From positions 62,001 to 126,000 of the forward strand of contig CAUJLY010000005.1 in assembly GCA_963281155.1 (NCBI GenBank): 64,000 nt of DNA, written 5' to 3'. This DNA comes from Rhabditophanes sp. KR3021 (taxonomy: Eukaryota > Nematoda > Chromadorea > Rhabditida > Alloionematidae). The notes beneath the pieces are model-generated. The model was not told the DNA's origin, did no database searches, and saw nothing but the letters and a program-made list of their open reading frames with translations. The position numbers were made by a program, and so were the translations under genes. This document shows, piece after piece, positions 44,130-56,900 of this stretch; the stretch's first letter is position 1; each line of letters begins with the position of its first letter.

Positions 44130-45137
44130 TCATGAAGTCCCCAGCCACCCTCAATCAAACCATTAATTTGAAGTGTGGTGGAGGTCAGCACAACACCCAA
44201 ATTGCAAAACCAAACAATACAATGTGTGAGGAAGAAATTGGTGCTAATTTTATTCTATGGGCAACTAAATAAATTTATTTAAATGACTTATTATGCGTAA
44301 AATGAAAAAATAACAAATGAAAAAGTAGTAATAAGAACGGTAAAAAGTTTAACAATATTTTGAGGTTCATCAATAAACAGTTTAATGACATTCTTTTTGG
44401 AAACTTTGTCCTTCATCCTGTCGCATTTGATATGATTCTTCCTGCATATTATTAGGTGTATTCTTTTGAAGAGCTTCAACCTCAACTAATTCATCCTTTA
44501 GAATATTCCCAAAAGCTCTTTTATTAATAGCTGGTCTTAATTGTCTGACCACATCTTGACCCTGATCCCCCCATTTCAGCAGCAATTGGGATTAATTCAC
44601 CCATATGAATGTTGCCTTCTTTATGGCTTTCATCTGTTGGATGATTTCTTGTGGTATGCCATATTTTTATCCAAAATAAACACTAATTAATTGAATCCAA
44701 ATTAATATCAAAAAGATGTGTGACTGTTCAATCAAGGATAAATTAACCAATCAAATCTAAATAAAAGTTTTATTTAATTTAATTAATAGTGTTGTCTTTT
44801 ACACTAATGTTTCCTATTGATGCAATAATAATTAATGATAATATATGCGCTCATGAGAGCTTTGATAATAATATATATATAAATATGTGTTTGTATAATT
44901 ATTTAGTTTGGAGACAGGCCAATGTATAACAAAACCGTTTGGGTTGACCTTTTGAACGGCGTGGGTATGGTAAGATTTTGAATAACATCTTTGGATGTCA
45001 AGAGTGAAGTAATGTTCCCGTGTGTCCAAGACACTGATAAGAAATTGGTGATTCAAAATTTGGTGTGGCTCCTAAAAATAACAATTGTTTATATTATACT
45101 AGATTACTCACATTTCACTCACCCACACCAGGTGTGT
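44130..45137. other. Spacer with a possible second gene remnant
   Basis: On the minus strand about 44,380-44,660, one frame reads through a charged, helix-like stretch (WGDQGQDVVRQLRPAINKRA, FGNILKDELVEVEALQKN), broken by an in-frame TAA. The composition looks protein-like, but I cannot place it. The rest, to the SEC16 stop, is AT-rich with a (TA)n run near 44870. No intact gene is seen. Confidence 0.3.
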
Positions 45138-48100
45138 TTAGTGTGCAGGTTCAGTAGGCTGATGGGTAGAGAATGGATCTACTGGTTCGGAATCGTCCAC
45201 CGGCATTGTCGGAATAAATCCAAAGCCCGATTTATTAAACGACATGTCTGCCATACTTGAGGCCCCAGGAACCATTCCATTCATTTCAGGAGGTGATGCA
45301 ATAGTGCTTGCTGCTTGTCCAGACAAAGGATTGCAGTACCTTGAACGTCCCGGTTGTCTGCGACTTTGGTATCCAGAACTATTTGAGTTTGTATTTGAAG
45401 GATCAGGTCCATTTGGTTGTCCCGTCACGCTGCCATTCATCATTGTAGGGGGAGCAGCAACGGGTGCTTCCTCTTCAACTTCCGTCCCAACCCACTTATT
45501 TAGATCTTTGTCGAAGTATATTTTGTTATTAGAGTCATCCGGTAATTTCATTTCGTTCCCACCTGGAATGTACTTGACCAGTTTGTTTTTTAGAACATTT
45601 AAATAACCACTAGATCCTTTTTCTTGCCCTTTCTTGGCTTTGTCTGCCGACACACCATGCTGACCTACTACATTATGAGGCTGTTGTTGAGGAAAGGTAT
45701 TGGTAGGTTGGGGAGGAGGCTTTGGTTGGGTATGATCTTCAGGAACAAACTTTGCTTGTTGATTCACACACTCACCCCCTGCTCTTTGATATTGAACCAC
45801 TTCGGGTTGGTGGGTCGGCTTAGAATATTCAAATGTGGGCACATCGGGACTGGCTTCTTTCTTTGACTTGTCAGAGGACATAGAAAACGTCCTGGACTTT
45901 TTGCGAGGTGAAATGGTGGGACTAAAAGTTGGAATGGCATCACCATCCATCCCATTTGATTCATACACATTTTGTTGTGCAATTGCCTCGCAAGGTGCCT
46001 TTTCTTGAGTGGGTAAGTTTGGAGGTGGTTGGTGTACCACTGGACCAACATACACATTTGAATGCTCGACAGGAGGGGTGGGAGTTGGGGGAGAGTATGA
46101 GGTACTGTCTGTGGCAACATTTGATTGTTGCTTTTCAGGTGTGGGCTCTACACATGTAGGGGTCTCTTCTTTTGGAAGAGAGTCTTGTTGGGTGAGGTGG
46201 TTGTCATGTTGAATGGACTCAGTTTGGGGGTAAGTAGACGTTTCCTTCGAGGTTGGTTCACTAAACGTCTGGCCAGGAGACAATTGGTGTGGTGGCGGTT
46301 GTTGAAGAAAGATTCCTCTCCTCTCCTGGCAAGCTTTTTCCAAGGTAGGAATCCAAGCACTAGAGTTGTCATCAGCACACCCCCAAAACTTAAGTGAATC
46401 CGCCAACTCACACAGCTTCTCCAAATTCTGAATGTCGTAGATTTGCGTTTGAGTCCACACATTAGAAGCAATGCTGAAACAATAATCAAAAGCTGGCTTG
46501 GCTAGACCTCCAAATTGACTAATCATGAGCGAATACTGCATCCTACAAATTTGAAAGTCTTTCGACAGCGTAAGGACATTCTGTGGAGATTGGCCTTTAG
46601 TTGCTAGCTGCAAAGCATACTCGTAGATTTCAGTAGCCTTAAAGTCAATCACGGACCAGCCGAATCTTGTGGTTGCATTTGTTGGTGGGTCGTCAGGGAC
46701 TGATGCGTGGATCAAAGTGATATGCTTTCTATAACTAGCATCTTCATTAGCTTGAATAGGTGGAGCCACGAAAGGATTGTATGAGGGGTGGAAGCAATGG
46801 GTGGCTAAGAAACAAAAATCAGCTGCTGCGTGGTAGTCATTCTTTGAAAACTCAACACCCATATTATAAATGGAAGCGATGGTGGTTGTCTTGCCAAGGT
46901 TGGAGAAGACGTAAGAGGCATAGATACGCCAATCAAAACAATTTTCATCACTGTCATTGAGGGAGGGAACGACGCCATTTTCTAAAATATTTACCATTCC
47001 TTCGACTGGGTGGCGAGAAGGCAAGGATTGGGCTAAGGATTTCTTCAAGATCTCCTTTATCTGATGGGTGTCGTCAGGCATAAATTTGAGGCAAATTGAT
47101 AAAGCCAGTTGAATGGCATTCTTGTCCACAGCATACTTGATAGCCTTCTTCGTATGTCCATTGGCCAACAGTAAAGTGAACTCAGCAAACTCCTGCCTTG
47201 ACAACTCTCTCGGAGATCTTAACCCCTCAATTTCAAGGTCATCGTCTTCGTTCCTATCCACATGTAGACTCGTCAAACCATCTTCGAGCAACAACTCAGC
47301 AAACTGCTGTGGTTTAACAACTCCATCCTGTTTAACTAGCAATTGAAGTAACTTCCAAACAAGAATACAATCGTTAGGGTCTCGAGAGTTTGGATCTTGC
47401 TTGTAAAGCTGTGACTTTCGGATCCTTTCAATTTGCTCCTTCACAAACAATTCCACCTCATGAAAGGCAACTGTGGCAACATTCAGAGGACCAGGTTGGG
47501 CTTTGACATACTCCAAAATCTTTCTTTCCTCACTGTCTAAGTACCAATCCTTATTGAATGCCAATTGAATCTTCTTGTCACATTCCTTTGGGTCATAGTA
47601 TAATGTTATGCCGGCAGAAGTAAAGTTTTGAAAGCGATGAGGACCAGTAAAGAAGTAAGGCTCTACGTTGTAAGAAAGAAGAGAATCTACATCATCCTCA
47701 CCACTTTCTCTATTTTCCGAATCAGGAGAAGCAACAGTTGCTAGCAACAATCTTTGTGCTTCCTCTAATTTCCTTTTGTTGTCCTCTTCGACTTGTTTTC
47801 TGAATTGTTCTTCTGTCGACTTACAAATAAGCGTCAAAATGTCTTTCTCACTTCTACCAGAAGCTTCATAAATAGAGTACTTTTTATTAAATGTCCCCAT
47901 AAAGTCTCCAATATCCAAGAAATTTCTAAAAACCGAATAGTAATGCAAGTAGATGGCCTGAGCTTGGGGAGGTAATCTTTCGAACTCCGCCGGTGGTCTG
48001 CTTTCTCTGATGATTTCGTACGCCAAGTTTACATCCATTCCGATGATGCCTAGATTGTAACTCAGGATGCTGTTCAGGACAAAGTTGTCTGCAATATACA

Positions 48101-48950
48101 TTTGGTTGGTGTGGTCATTGTATTGGGCTAGTTCTGTTTCACTTTCACCACCCTCCACCTCATCTTCATAGGCTTCTTCCTCTCCAACCTCTTCGGACCC
48201 ATCATTTAGTTGGGGTGGAAAGGTAGAGCCTCTTTTTGGTGGGGGATAAGGTACATCGCTTGGATTGGATTCGCACAACGAGTAATCTTGGGAAGGATCT
48301 TTGACTCTTCTTTGACTTCTCACATCTCCATAGTCGGCTGTCTTTCTGGTTGAAGGTTCGAAACTTGATCGCGGCCTGTATTGGAATTGTTGAGGTGGTG
48401 GTGGTCCATAGTTGGGATAGTTGTTTGGGTAATAATTTGGGGGCATCATGTAATTTTGATAGGATACACTTTCATTTGGTGTGTATCGGCCATGTATTTG
48501 GGCTGAATATCGTCCAGAGCCCATACAAGTATCATATTGCTGTTGGTAGTAGCCCCTTGGTTGGTAGGGAAATGAACCCATTCTGATGTCAATTGGAGGT
48601 CCCGGTTGAGTGTAACCCATGGGCCTCATTTGACTCGGCGGGGGACCGTAATTACTTCTATTTGCAGGCATTTGGCGATAATTAGACTGGTCGCCAGCTT
48701 CAGAAGACCCTCCACGACTAGGTGCTCTGCCCGAAATACTGGATGATGCTGGTCTTGTAAAGCGATCACGTCTTTTTCTTTCAACTAAATCATCTTCAGA
48801 ATCTGATATATGGTCCCTATCGCGACCCTTTTTAGAATCTTCCTTAATACGACCCATTATTGCAGGCGTTGTTAACACTAATTTCTTCGAATGGCCACCT
48901 CGAATAAGAGGGTTTGAAGCACTTTTTTTCATTCGCGACGAGGACTCCAT
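45138..48950 (-). CDS. SEC16: SEC16, ER exit site scaffold
   Basis: SEC16 organises COPII budding sites on the ER and binds SEC13 and SEC23. The gene is one 1,270-codon exon. The N-terminal 280 or so residues are disordered, rich in Pro, Tyr, Arg and Asn (PPNYYPNNYPNYGPPPP), with an acidic end. The central helical ACE1-type domain spans about residues 290-880; recognisable parts are DCILVWKLLQLLVKQDGVVK, QFAELLLEDG, and EFTLLLANGHTKKAIKYAVD. A Pro/Gln/Ser/Thr-rich linker follows. A short C-terminal conserved block (YLNVLKNKLVKYIPGG, then LPDDSNNKIYFDKDLNKWV) corresponds to the SEC23/SEC12-binding region of animal SEC16. I cannot tell SEC16A from SEC16B. The start has tttttactaag directly upstream, like other genes here. 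Confidence 0.9.
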   Translation of the reverse strand: MESSSRMKKSASNPLIRGGHSKKLVLTTPAIMGRIKEDSKKGRDRDHISDSEDDLVERKRRDRFTRPASSSISGRAPSRGGSSEAGDQSNYRQMPANRSNYGPPPSQMRPMGYTQPGPPIDIRMGSFPYQPRGYYQQQYDTCMGSGRYSAQIHGRYTPNESVSYQNYMMPPNYYPNNYPNYGPPPPQQFQYRPRSSFEPSTRKTADYGDVRSQRRVKDPSQDYSLCESNPSDVPYPPPKRGSTFPPQLNDGSEEVGEEEAYEDEVEGGESETELAQYNDHTNQMYIADNFVLNSILSYNLGIIGMDVNLAYEIIRESRPPAEFERLPPQAQAIYLHYYSVFRNFLDIGDFMGTFNKKYSIYEASGRSEKDILTLICKSTEEQFRKQVEEDNKRKLEEAQRLLLATVASPDSENRESGEDDVDSLLSYNVEPYFFTGPHRFQNFTSAGITLYYDPKECDKKIQLAFNKDWYLDSEERKILEYVKAQPGPLNVATVAFHEVELFVKEQIERIRKSQLYKQDPNSRDPNDCILVWKLLQLLVKQDGVVKPQQFAELLLEDGLTSLHVDRNEDDDLEIEGLRSPRELSRQEFAEFTLLLANGHTKKAIKYAVDKNAIQLALSICLKFMPDDTHQIKEILKKSLAQSLPSRHPVEGMVNILENGVVPSLNDSDENCFDWRIYASYVFSNLGKTTTIASIYNMGVEFSKNDYHAAADFCFLATHCFHPSYNPFVAPPIQANEDASYRKHITLIHASVPDDPPTNATTRFGWSVIDFKATEIYEYALQLATKGQSPQNVLTLSKDFQICRMQYSLMISQFGGLAKPAFDYCFSIASNVWTQTQIYDIQNLEKLCELADSLKFWGCADDNSSAWIPTLEKACQERRGIFLQQPPPHQLSPGQTFSEPTSKETSTYPQTESIQHDNHLTQQDSLPKEETPTCVEPTPEKQQSNVATDSTSYSPPTPTPPVEHSNVYVGPVVHQPPPNLPTQEKAPCEAIAQQNVYESNGMDGDAIPTFSPTISPRKKSRTFSMSSDKSKKEASPDVPTFEYSKPTHQPEVVQYQRAGGECVNQQAKFVPEDHTQPKPPPQPTNTFPQQQPHNVVGQHGVSADKAKKGQEKGSSGYLNVLKNKLVKYIPGGNEMKLPDDSNNKIYFDKDLNKWVGTEVEEEAPVAAPPTMMNGSVTGQPNGPDPSNTNSNSSGYQSRRQPGRSRYCNPLSGQAASTIASPPEMNGMVPGASSMADMSFNKSGFGFIPTMPVDDSEPVDPFSTHQPTEPAH

Positions 48951-49550
48951 TCTTAGTAAAAATACGGAGTCGTTGTCAGGATTTCTAAAAGTAAATCAAA
49001 TTAAATAAATTGGCGAAAAGTGTTTTAATTATCAAAAATATTACGTCATTCCCTAAGGTCGTGCATCTAGTAAAAGTGTAAAAAACTAGCTAATAGTTGT
49101 TATTAATAATAGCACAAATGGATAAAATTGAATAAATAAACTGAAAGAACAAACCAGCGACGTCATCAAAACAGTAGTATGTGATAAATGATAAAGAGTT
49201 AAAGTTTAGTTTATGGATGTTATTTTCAAACAGAAAGTAAACTAATCCGACAAAATAACAAATGAATGAAGCAATAAAAGTGTAAACTTAATTTATATGA
49301 TCTCCTAAACTATGATTTAATTAAATTACTACTTTAAATTCGTAACAGTAATAAACCGATCAACAAATATGATCACCTAAATAATGGAGATACACGTTGT
49401 CAATTCAATGAATTTTGTCGAAAAAGATTGTTGTATACAAAATAGATATACGTGTTCACTATCATGAACGGAATTGATCTTTAAGTCAAACTAAAATTGA
49501 TTGCTTTGTTGTAATTAGGGAGAGTATATTAAAAGGGTAAAAGTTAGATG
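48951..49550. other. Spacer upstream of SEC16
   Basis: About 600 AT-rich bases between the orphan gene at 49.6 kb and SEC16, both on the minus strand. It should contain the SEC16 promoter and the orphan's 3' end (for instance minus-strand AATAAA-like signals around 49275). No ORF or RNA gene is seen. Confidence 0.45.
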
Positions 49551-50854
49551 TTAAAATGAAGACCAAATATGCTGACAATTTGATAGGAATGTTGAGGAGT
49601 TGTTGCTGAGAATTGAAAATTGCAATGGACACGCTTCAAGACGCGTCTTTCCAAAACCAATTTTGATAAACAGAGCTCTATATAGAGGTTAGATGAATGT
49701 TTGTGTGTGTTTGAATAAATTATCATTTGGTTGTGTACTTACGGTTTGGCCAATTTCTTTGCTTTGTCTCTAAGAGTTTTGCGATGGTCAAGTACACTTT
49801 TGACAGATGTCTCCGCTGAATCGGTGTTATTGCGATACAGTTTGACGGGATCCGCTTTTTGATTAGTTAGTTCGGCCGAAATGGGAAACTCCTCTGCCGG
49901 AGATTCCATATTAATAACATCGATTGGATGTGATTTGTCGAGTTTAATGGGCGAGATTTCGTTGAGGTTAAAGGTGATTGATTGTTTGATGTCACAAAAT
50001 TCAGTGCTATTATCTCCAGACTCTGGATCACTTATAAATGGGGATGAAGACATTCTTTTAAATAATAACATATTGTTTCCTTCATCTGAGACAGTTGTTC
50101 TTGCATTACCATTTCTAATGTCCCCAACTACAATCTTTTCACCATCATAATCTGAAACTACAACCTTTTTCGATTCAACAATTTCCCCTGGATATGGTAC
50201 TTGCATTACATTTACTTTATCATAAATAGGTTTATCAGTATACAGGTTTGAGTCTTCCTGGAATGTCTCTTCGACTTGGATGTTGTGCTTTGTTTCAATT
50301 TCTACGTCTTTAAGACAATACTCCTGGGCATTTTTTTGTTTAGCATCAAGTATAGTTTCCTGGTTGTGTCTAACTTGCCTGTTGACTGTATCGCAAAGTT
50401 GATTTTCGGAGCCATCTCCAGACTCATGGATCCCTTCACTTAATTTAGAAGCTGTTTTTGGACGTTGACAATCTCCATTGAGTATGAGTATTTTAGAATT
50501 TATTGAGACAAGACTGGGTTCGACAATTGGTATATTTGAATACTCATTTGCAGGTTCTTGGTTAAGGATGACATCAATAGACACGTTAAGTTCTTGCAAT
50601 GTCCTTTCATCTGCTATGCTTTTTGAATCATCCAAAGGACTATCTCTGTACGCGTGCTTGATAACTTTGTGGTTTTCCACCTTCTTTCTTGTATTTGTTG
50701 GTTGAGGTAATTTTCTCAGTGCCGCACAATTACTTCTTCGTATATGATTGTTTGGTGATTGATTCAATAAATCACTCCATTCATAATTATTTTCTGTCGA
50801 TTTGTTGTTAATTTCAATTTTCTTGAAATCAAAAGCGTCGATGGTTTGGGACAT
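49551..50854 (-). CDS. Disordered orphan protein, two exons
   Basis: The main exon (49743-50854) encodes 370 residues plus two bases of a polar, charged, apparently unstructured protein: N-terminus MSQTIDAFDFKKIEINNKST, a Ser/Asp/Glu-rich middle with possible phosphosites (SSSPFISDPESGDNS), and a basic end DHRKTLRDKAKKLAKP. The apparent stop lies inside a perfect donor (CC|gtaagt), so the frame probably continues by splicing. Acceptors at 49678 (tatatag) or 49676 give an extra 42 residues (to 49551) or about 13. I do not recognise the family; the composition suggests a chromosomal or cytoskeletal regulator, but that is a guess. Neither end of the protein helps placement. Confidence 0.6.
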
Positions 50855-52200
50855 TTAAAATAATGCAACTGTTTTCATAAATAAAGGTATCTGTCTGCCT
50901 TTAAACATATTATTAAAATGAAACTTAAGAACAATCATTTAAAAAAATGACACGAAACAGGAATGAACGTAAAAGGACAATAAAATACAACTAAGCAAAC
51001 TTTTTACAAATAAAAGCATCTGTTCCGTTTTGCCAACTAAGATTACGTCAGTGGAGAAATATGTACATTAATTGTTTTAATCTGCTTGAAGCCGAGTATA
51101 GATATATTTACTGGACTGATTATATAAAATGAAAACATTTGATTTTGGTAGTATTTTGTTTTATGAAGGACTGTTATTTGATAATTTCGAACTTGACAGT
51201 AGATGCAATGTTTTCCGAAATTTTACAAAAAACTTTGTTAACAGATACAAATGATGATGGTTTTGAACATAATAAATTGATACGGAATGTAATCCGTTTA
51301 TTACACAATTGTTTGATAAGTTTGACATTTGTGTATAGTACTTTATTGTAGGAGCATGTTTTATCATTCAAAGGAACACATACAAGCTATGAAGTTTGTA
51401 TAAATCAAAAATATAATTACTGATAAAGACAAGTAAAATGTAGATCTGATACTTTAATTGATGACGTGTATGTCTAGTGATATACAAGCTGAATTCAAAT
51501 TTTATTGACATAAATAAAATACTGCACATGTTTTCAGTCATTTTCAGTCTTTCGAATCATGGACAATTAAAGTCCCTCTTTACAAGTAAGTCTAAATCTC
51601 AATAAGTTTTATGTATATTTATCACTATATTAAATAGTTGTATCTTTTTATATAACATTCTAAATAAATTCTTGATCTTTAACTTTTATTTTATGATTCT
51701 CACCTTTAAAACTCAATTAAGGTTTTCCACCAAACGGTAACTAACCCTCCCGACATCAATGATTAAGACCTTGATTTAAAAACTTTTTGAATGGCACCTA
51801 ATTTAAATGTGAACTTAATCTGAATAACACAGTTTTATATAATTTTGTTGCTATTCACTAATTCCATTTACATTAAGTAGAATGAGATAAATTACTATGT
51901 TGACCTACCTCAGTTTTCAATGATTACTTTAATCAAAATACTCTTAATCTTTTAATCCGAAACTCAAATCATATTACGATCTTTCCTACTACTACCTACC
52001 TCTTTTGACCAACTATATCATTACTTAAGTTTCGTGAGTTAACACAACTTTTGAAGTGGATGCTTTTAATCTGATATATTGGATAGTCACAAGTCGCTGA
52101 TATTAATTATTACATCAATATGGGACTTTTGTATCATTTGAGTGAACCAAAACATATTTATTACGTCCTAGTATTCTTAACAAAATAAAGATTTGTCTAT
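50855..52200. other. 1.3-kb AT-rich spacer
   Basis: Divergent region between the disordered orphan (minus) and a secreted orphan (plus). A 62-codon ATG frame at about 51163-51351 has no domain, signal peptide or splice support. Otherwise AT-rich; nothing further is seen. Confidence 0.45.
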
Positions 52201-52836
52201 ATGTATCCGATTTCCTTGATTTTACTTGTTATTCTTCTACCAGGATACTCTGCCTTCATGATAGGTAAATGTATAGGTCCTAGACGAGCCTTTGAAAGGT
52301 ATTTGAGTTTTGATCAAAAGCACGAACTAACAGAACTAGTAGAAAACACTTTTGATGGTACAAATAAAGAGTTTGTCATGTATGAAATATTCAAATATCT
52401 TAAAACAAAGTTAACAGTCAATCAGTGGAACATCATTTGGCCAGAAGTCGAATATCACACATCACTGGATTTGCCTTGTTCGCCATATAGCAGTATATTG
52501 CCTCCGGCTTATTACAAACCTCTTAGTGTAAGTACATCACTTTTGATTAAAGCTAACACAAGCATATTTACTTTTATTTACCTTTAATCTTGAATAGATC
52601 ACTCTCTTTTTTACACATTCCCACTTCTACAACTGCCTTTTTTATAGAGAGCCGTTCGAAATGCCGGAAAGTTAGGAACAAGTAGAAAAGAAATCAAACG
52701 GCTCGTGGACGAGTACCTCGATCGTATACTAATGGATCCAACGTTTCAGAAAGAAACGGCTCACCGCTTTGATTACCTCAGAAAAGAGCAGGTTCTTCTT
52801 AAACAGACTTCACTCATATCGCCACTATATTATTAA
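52201..52836 (+). CDS. Small secreted helical protein, unknown
   Basis: Exon 1 (52201-52527) and exon 2 (52648-52836), joined by a 120-bp phase-0 GT-AG intron (gtaagt...tttttatag), give 171 aa. The N-terminus MYPISLILLVILLPGYSAF is a clear signal peptide. The rest is rich in charged, helix-forming residues: AFERYLSFDQKHELTELVEN, YEIFKYLKTKLTVNQWNIIW, then RAVRNAGKLGTSRKEIKRLV and DEYLDRILMDPTFQKETAHR. Two cysteines remain in the mature protein. The pattern resembles small secreted helical-bundle proteins, but I recognise no family. Frame conservation across the intron and composition unlike the surrounding noise support a real gene. Confidence 0.65.
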
Positions 52837-53976
52837 TTATACATTGTAAACTTTTAACATTTTAATATACCTGTCTCTTTTCCCGATTAATAAAAAGATG
52901 TTTTTAATAGAAGGTGATAAAACATATCTATTCTCATACATACACTATCATTACCATTATCACTTTACAATGTTGCCCATTTCTTTTATACTAATTTACA
53001 TACAATCAAAGGTAAAAAGTAGCAAAAAGCAAATGTATAGTAGGTATTTAGTACGGCGGTGTGTGAAACAAATTTGAAACTTTTATTAATCAAATTAAAC
53101 AACAACCCAGTGCCTTTCCGACAAAAAGCCCGTCCCTTTAAGAAGATTCAGGGAATGTGTATTATTATAATGAAGTTAGCATAAATCAAACCTACTGTTC
53201 ACTTTTGCACTTTCTACCATCAAATGTAGGTGATTATTAGATATTTATTACATAATAAGATTTGAATGTTAATCACTTTAAACCTATCTTTTTTACTTTC
53301 CCTCCAATCTTTTTTAAGTGGTACAAGTGTTCTAAAAAATATGACAGTTGTCTCTATTGAGACTTCAAAAATTTGATTTAAATTATTATCTCTATTAATA
53401 AACAGAACCCTTTTTTAAGATTAGCTGTACCTGACGCGGACGACAGATATGTCGCTCTCAATATGATCTCTAATTCATACACATTAACTCTAAAATAATA
53501 GAAAGGTATATATAAGTTATATTAATATATCTATAAATTCACATATATCTATCTTTTCTCCATTACCATTTTCTTTTTATAAAGGAGATACAAAAAGGCT
53601 AATGACAGGCCTATTTATTTACTATTTACCACACATTTTGATGGCTGTTGTTTCTTATGAAAAGTTGATAAAACTGGAAAAATCTTTAACTAATTGGTGT
53701 CGGCTTTTTATTGTAATTCGGTGGGAGAGAATCTATCAAAAAATATAATAGAAGGTAGTATTATTTTGATAGTCGTTGTCTAAGGGTAATTACAATTATT
53801 TAGGATTCATTAATTGCGCTTACCTAATACATACACAGCTACCATTTGTGAATAGAAACGTCTATTGTTTAAAGCAATTACATGCGATTTTTCAATTTGG
53901 TACATCCGATTATTATTTATTACGTACTTTGATTTGTTGCTATGTTGGGATAACAAATTTAATTTATTGCTTTCAG
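52837..53976. other. Spacer before the long-intron gene
   Basis: About 1.1 kb of AT-rich sequence. It ends in an acceptor (tttattgctttcag, 53963-53976) one base before the first ATG of the next gene, so an upstream non-coding exon or a trans-spliced leader is likely. No ORF is supported. Confidence 0.45.
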
Positions 53977-53977
53977 T

Positions 53978-56900
53978 ATGGATGGTTTCTATCACAAATC
54001 AAGCAGTACGTTATCATTTGGTAGAGCACCTTTGGTCCGTATTGTTCCTGCCAGAGTACCTTACAACGGCTACTACTATTATGACAATGTTTCAAAGTCA
54101 AGACGACCTGTTTCAATGATTGATACTTCGAGACATTCTTCTAATTATCTTGAACATATTAAACAAAAAAATGGACAGACTTTGCAATATTCTAATTGTG
54201 TGAAACCAGCTCCACCAACTTATTGTAAGTTCACGTTTAATATCGTTCAAGTCCTTTTATTTCTTTTAACAAGTAATTTTATCTATTCTTTTCAAATTGT
54301 TCAAGAACCTTTAAAAATATCTCAATACACTTTTTATTCCTTTTATCCTTTCTAATATTTTAATTTTTCTATTCTTTTATATAATTCCATCCATTTTTAA
54401 TATCTTCTTATCAGAACGTCATTAATTATTTACCATCTTTAAACACGTTTCAACAAGCTTCCCTTCCATATTTTTATTTATCCATATTAAGCTTTTTGTT
54501 ATTGTCAAAAAGATTCACAGTAAATATAAGTATAGTTTAGTTCAAAAAAAGATAATATAAATGACATGAATCAATTGAAACTACTTTAAAAAAGTACCTT
54601 TTTTACCTTTAACTATTAAAATGTGACATTCAAAAGCAAGATATTTGGTATGTTATTTTGAGAATAATAACTTGCACCGCTTTCTTTTGAGCTCATTTTT
54701 GATTCCGAGAAAATATTAACTAATTATCGCTTAAAAAGGTTCATTAAATGTCATAAACCTGTTTCAAACACTATTTTATTTTGATTAAAGGTGAAAGTAA
54801 TGGGTGAAATCTTTTGCTATTTATCTCTTTTTAATCTAGACACATAACTAACTAATTATTTATAAATTTAATGCCATACCGAGACAAAAAAACTTCGAAT
54901 TAATTAAAGCAACACCGTTTCCTGAAATGGATGGTTGTTATGGTGTATTGGCTTTATACTTTCATGCTGCGCAGGCAAATATCCGTCTACTACCAGCATT
55001 ATATTTATATATTACATTATATACATGACATTTCTATGTATATGCATATTCCACTAACTTTTAGGTACCCTTGTGATGTAAATAATACACTGCCCTTGTT
55101 TCATAAAAAGTTGCCCTGGCTTCCAAAATACTTTTGTATTCAAATAGGATACAGCTTTTGTACAGTTTGGTGTAAAAAAGCTTGCTTACTCACTCTATTC
55201 TATTGTACATAATTTTAGCCTTGTTTTAAAGGTTGGATTAGGTAGTATGCAAAGTAAAGTCAATTAGCTAGGTTATTATATTAACAAGACATTTCCTATC
55301 TCATAACTGTTAGCTATTACCTCTGTGACATAGCATAAAATATGAAAAAGCAAGTTGCAAAAATTGTCCGTACTATCTATTTGCACATGTGCATATTATT
55401 AGATTGCGAATCGTAATTTGTGAAACTAATACCACAGATGTCGTATTTCACATCACTTAGATAGAATAATATCAAATCTATTGTTTTATCTCATCTCTTC
55501 ACACATTCAAAATGATGTGTCTTTGTTAGTATATTAACATCATGACAAATCCTTTTACTTTCATTATCTTTTTGTTGGATTTATTGAAAGGGAAGTGGTG
55601 ATGGTTGTCCTTTTACTATGTCTACCTTTAAAAATTACTAAATAAATTTTTTGATTCACTCACAAATTTGTTTTATAGCTAACACATAAATCCCATTCCA
55701 GTTCCTTTTATTTTAGATGTTTAATAGTTCAACGATTGATGCAGTTGTATGTATTCTTCCATAATTAAATGAGATATCCTTGAAACACCCATTTTATTTT
55801 AGCGGTTTACAAATAACACTTCGAATACAAAAAATACTACAATAACATATACATAATCTATTTCTCCTTGCATTTATGTCTACTATAACCTTAGAAAAAA
55901 GGCTTTTAATCCTCATGATAGTGCAGGTGACAAATCCTTTTTCACAATTCTTTTTCCGAACACTGCCAGAGTGAAGGTAAAAATGAAAGCTAAACTATTA
56001 AATGACTAATAATACAAATACGCACTTAACTCCTCATGCTCAACTCTTGTTGTTAACAAAAATAGGCAATAAAAAGTTTTGACGACACCCCAACTTATAC
56101 CTAAAGGAGCAACTATTTGATTGATGACATTTGAATGTTAACGTTTTTTTATCTTGTACTATAATTTCCAGATTAACAAGCTTAATCCGTTATTGACGAG
56201 TTTTTTAACAATAATTAAATAATACTCTTTCTAATACATCTCAAACCGACCCACATTTACTTTTGATATCTTCAAAAATACACATCCTATTTAATGAGGC
56301 CAAGATATGCATAACAGTACAATTTGCACTAAAAAAATGATGTAAATATTACTATACAAGTATATTTTAATTTCATTTTACCTTAATTTGATGAATCTTC
56401 TTTTAATGTATAATAACCACATTATTTATTATCTAAGTTTTTGATTCTTTTTAATTAATCATAATGATGAGCTTACCACTAACTTACGCCCATCATTATG
56501 CAGATAAATTGCAATATTTGGGAAGAGATTGTTATTTTTTTATTTTTTTGTCGTTTCTTTTCTATTTTCGACCAATCGTGCTATGGTATCTTCATCTCTT
56601 GGACAAGTTCCTTTTTAAAATCAACTCAAAAGCATTTTCTTTTGTTGGATGTGACCAATTAACTAGATTACAACAAAGGCAATATCTAGATTCAGCTTAT
56701 CTCCTCTAGAAAATTAATTTTTATCTAAAAAATATCTGCTGTATACTTCTAATTGATATGTATATTTTTATTTAATTGATAGTAACAGTTGAGATGATTA
56801 AATGCAAATTCAGTGTTCACAAAATTGACAGGTCAAGGCAATGTAAAGGTAGAAACTTATGATATTATGTACACGATTACATCCTTTTTTGATCGCCGCC

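Noticed and set aside
51139..51351. Plus-strand short frame in the spacer at 51 kb
   Set aside because: Only about 62 codons from an ATG, no signal peptide, domain or splice context; composition similar to neighbouring noise.
56464..56709. 81-codon frame in intron 1 of the long-intron gene
   Set aside because: Phe/Leu-rich translation arises from T-runs; no donor or acceptor gives a consistent exon.
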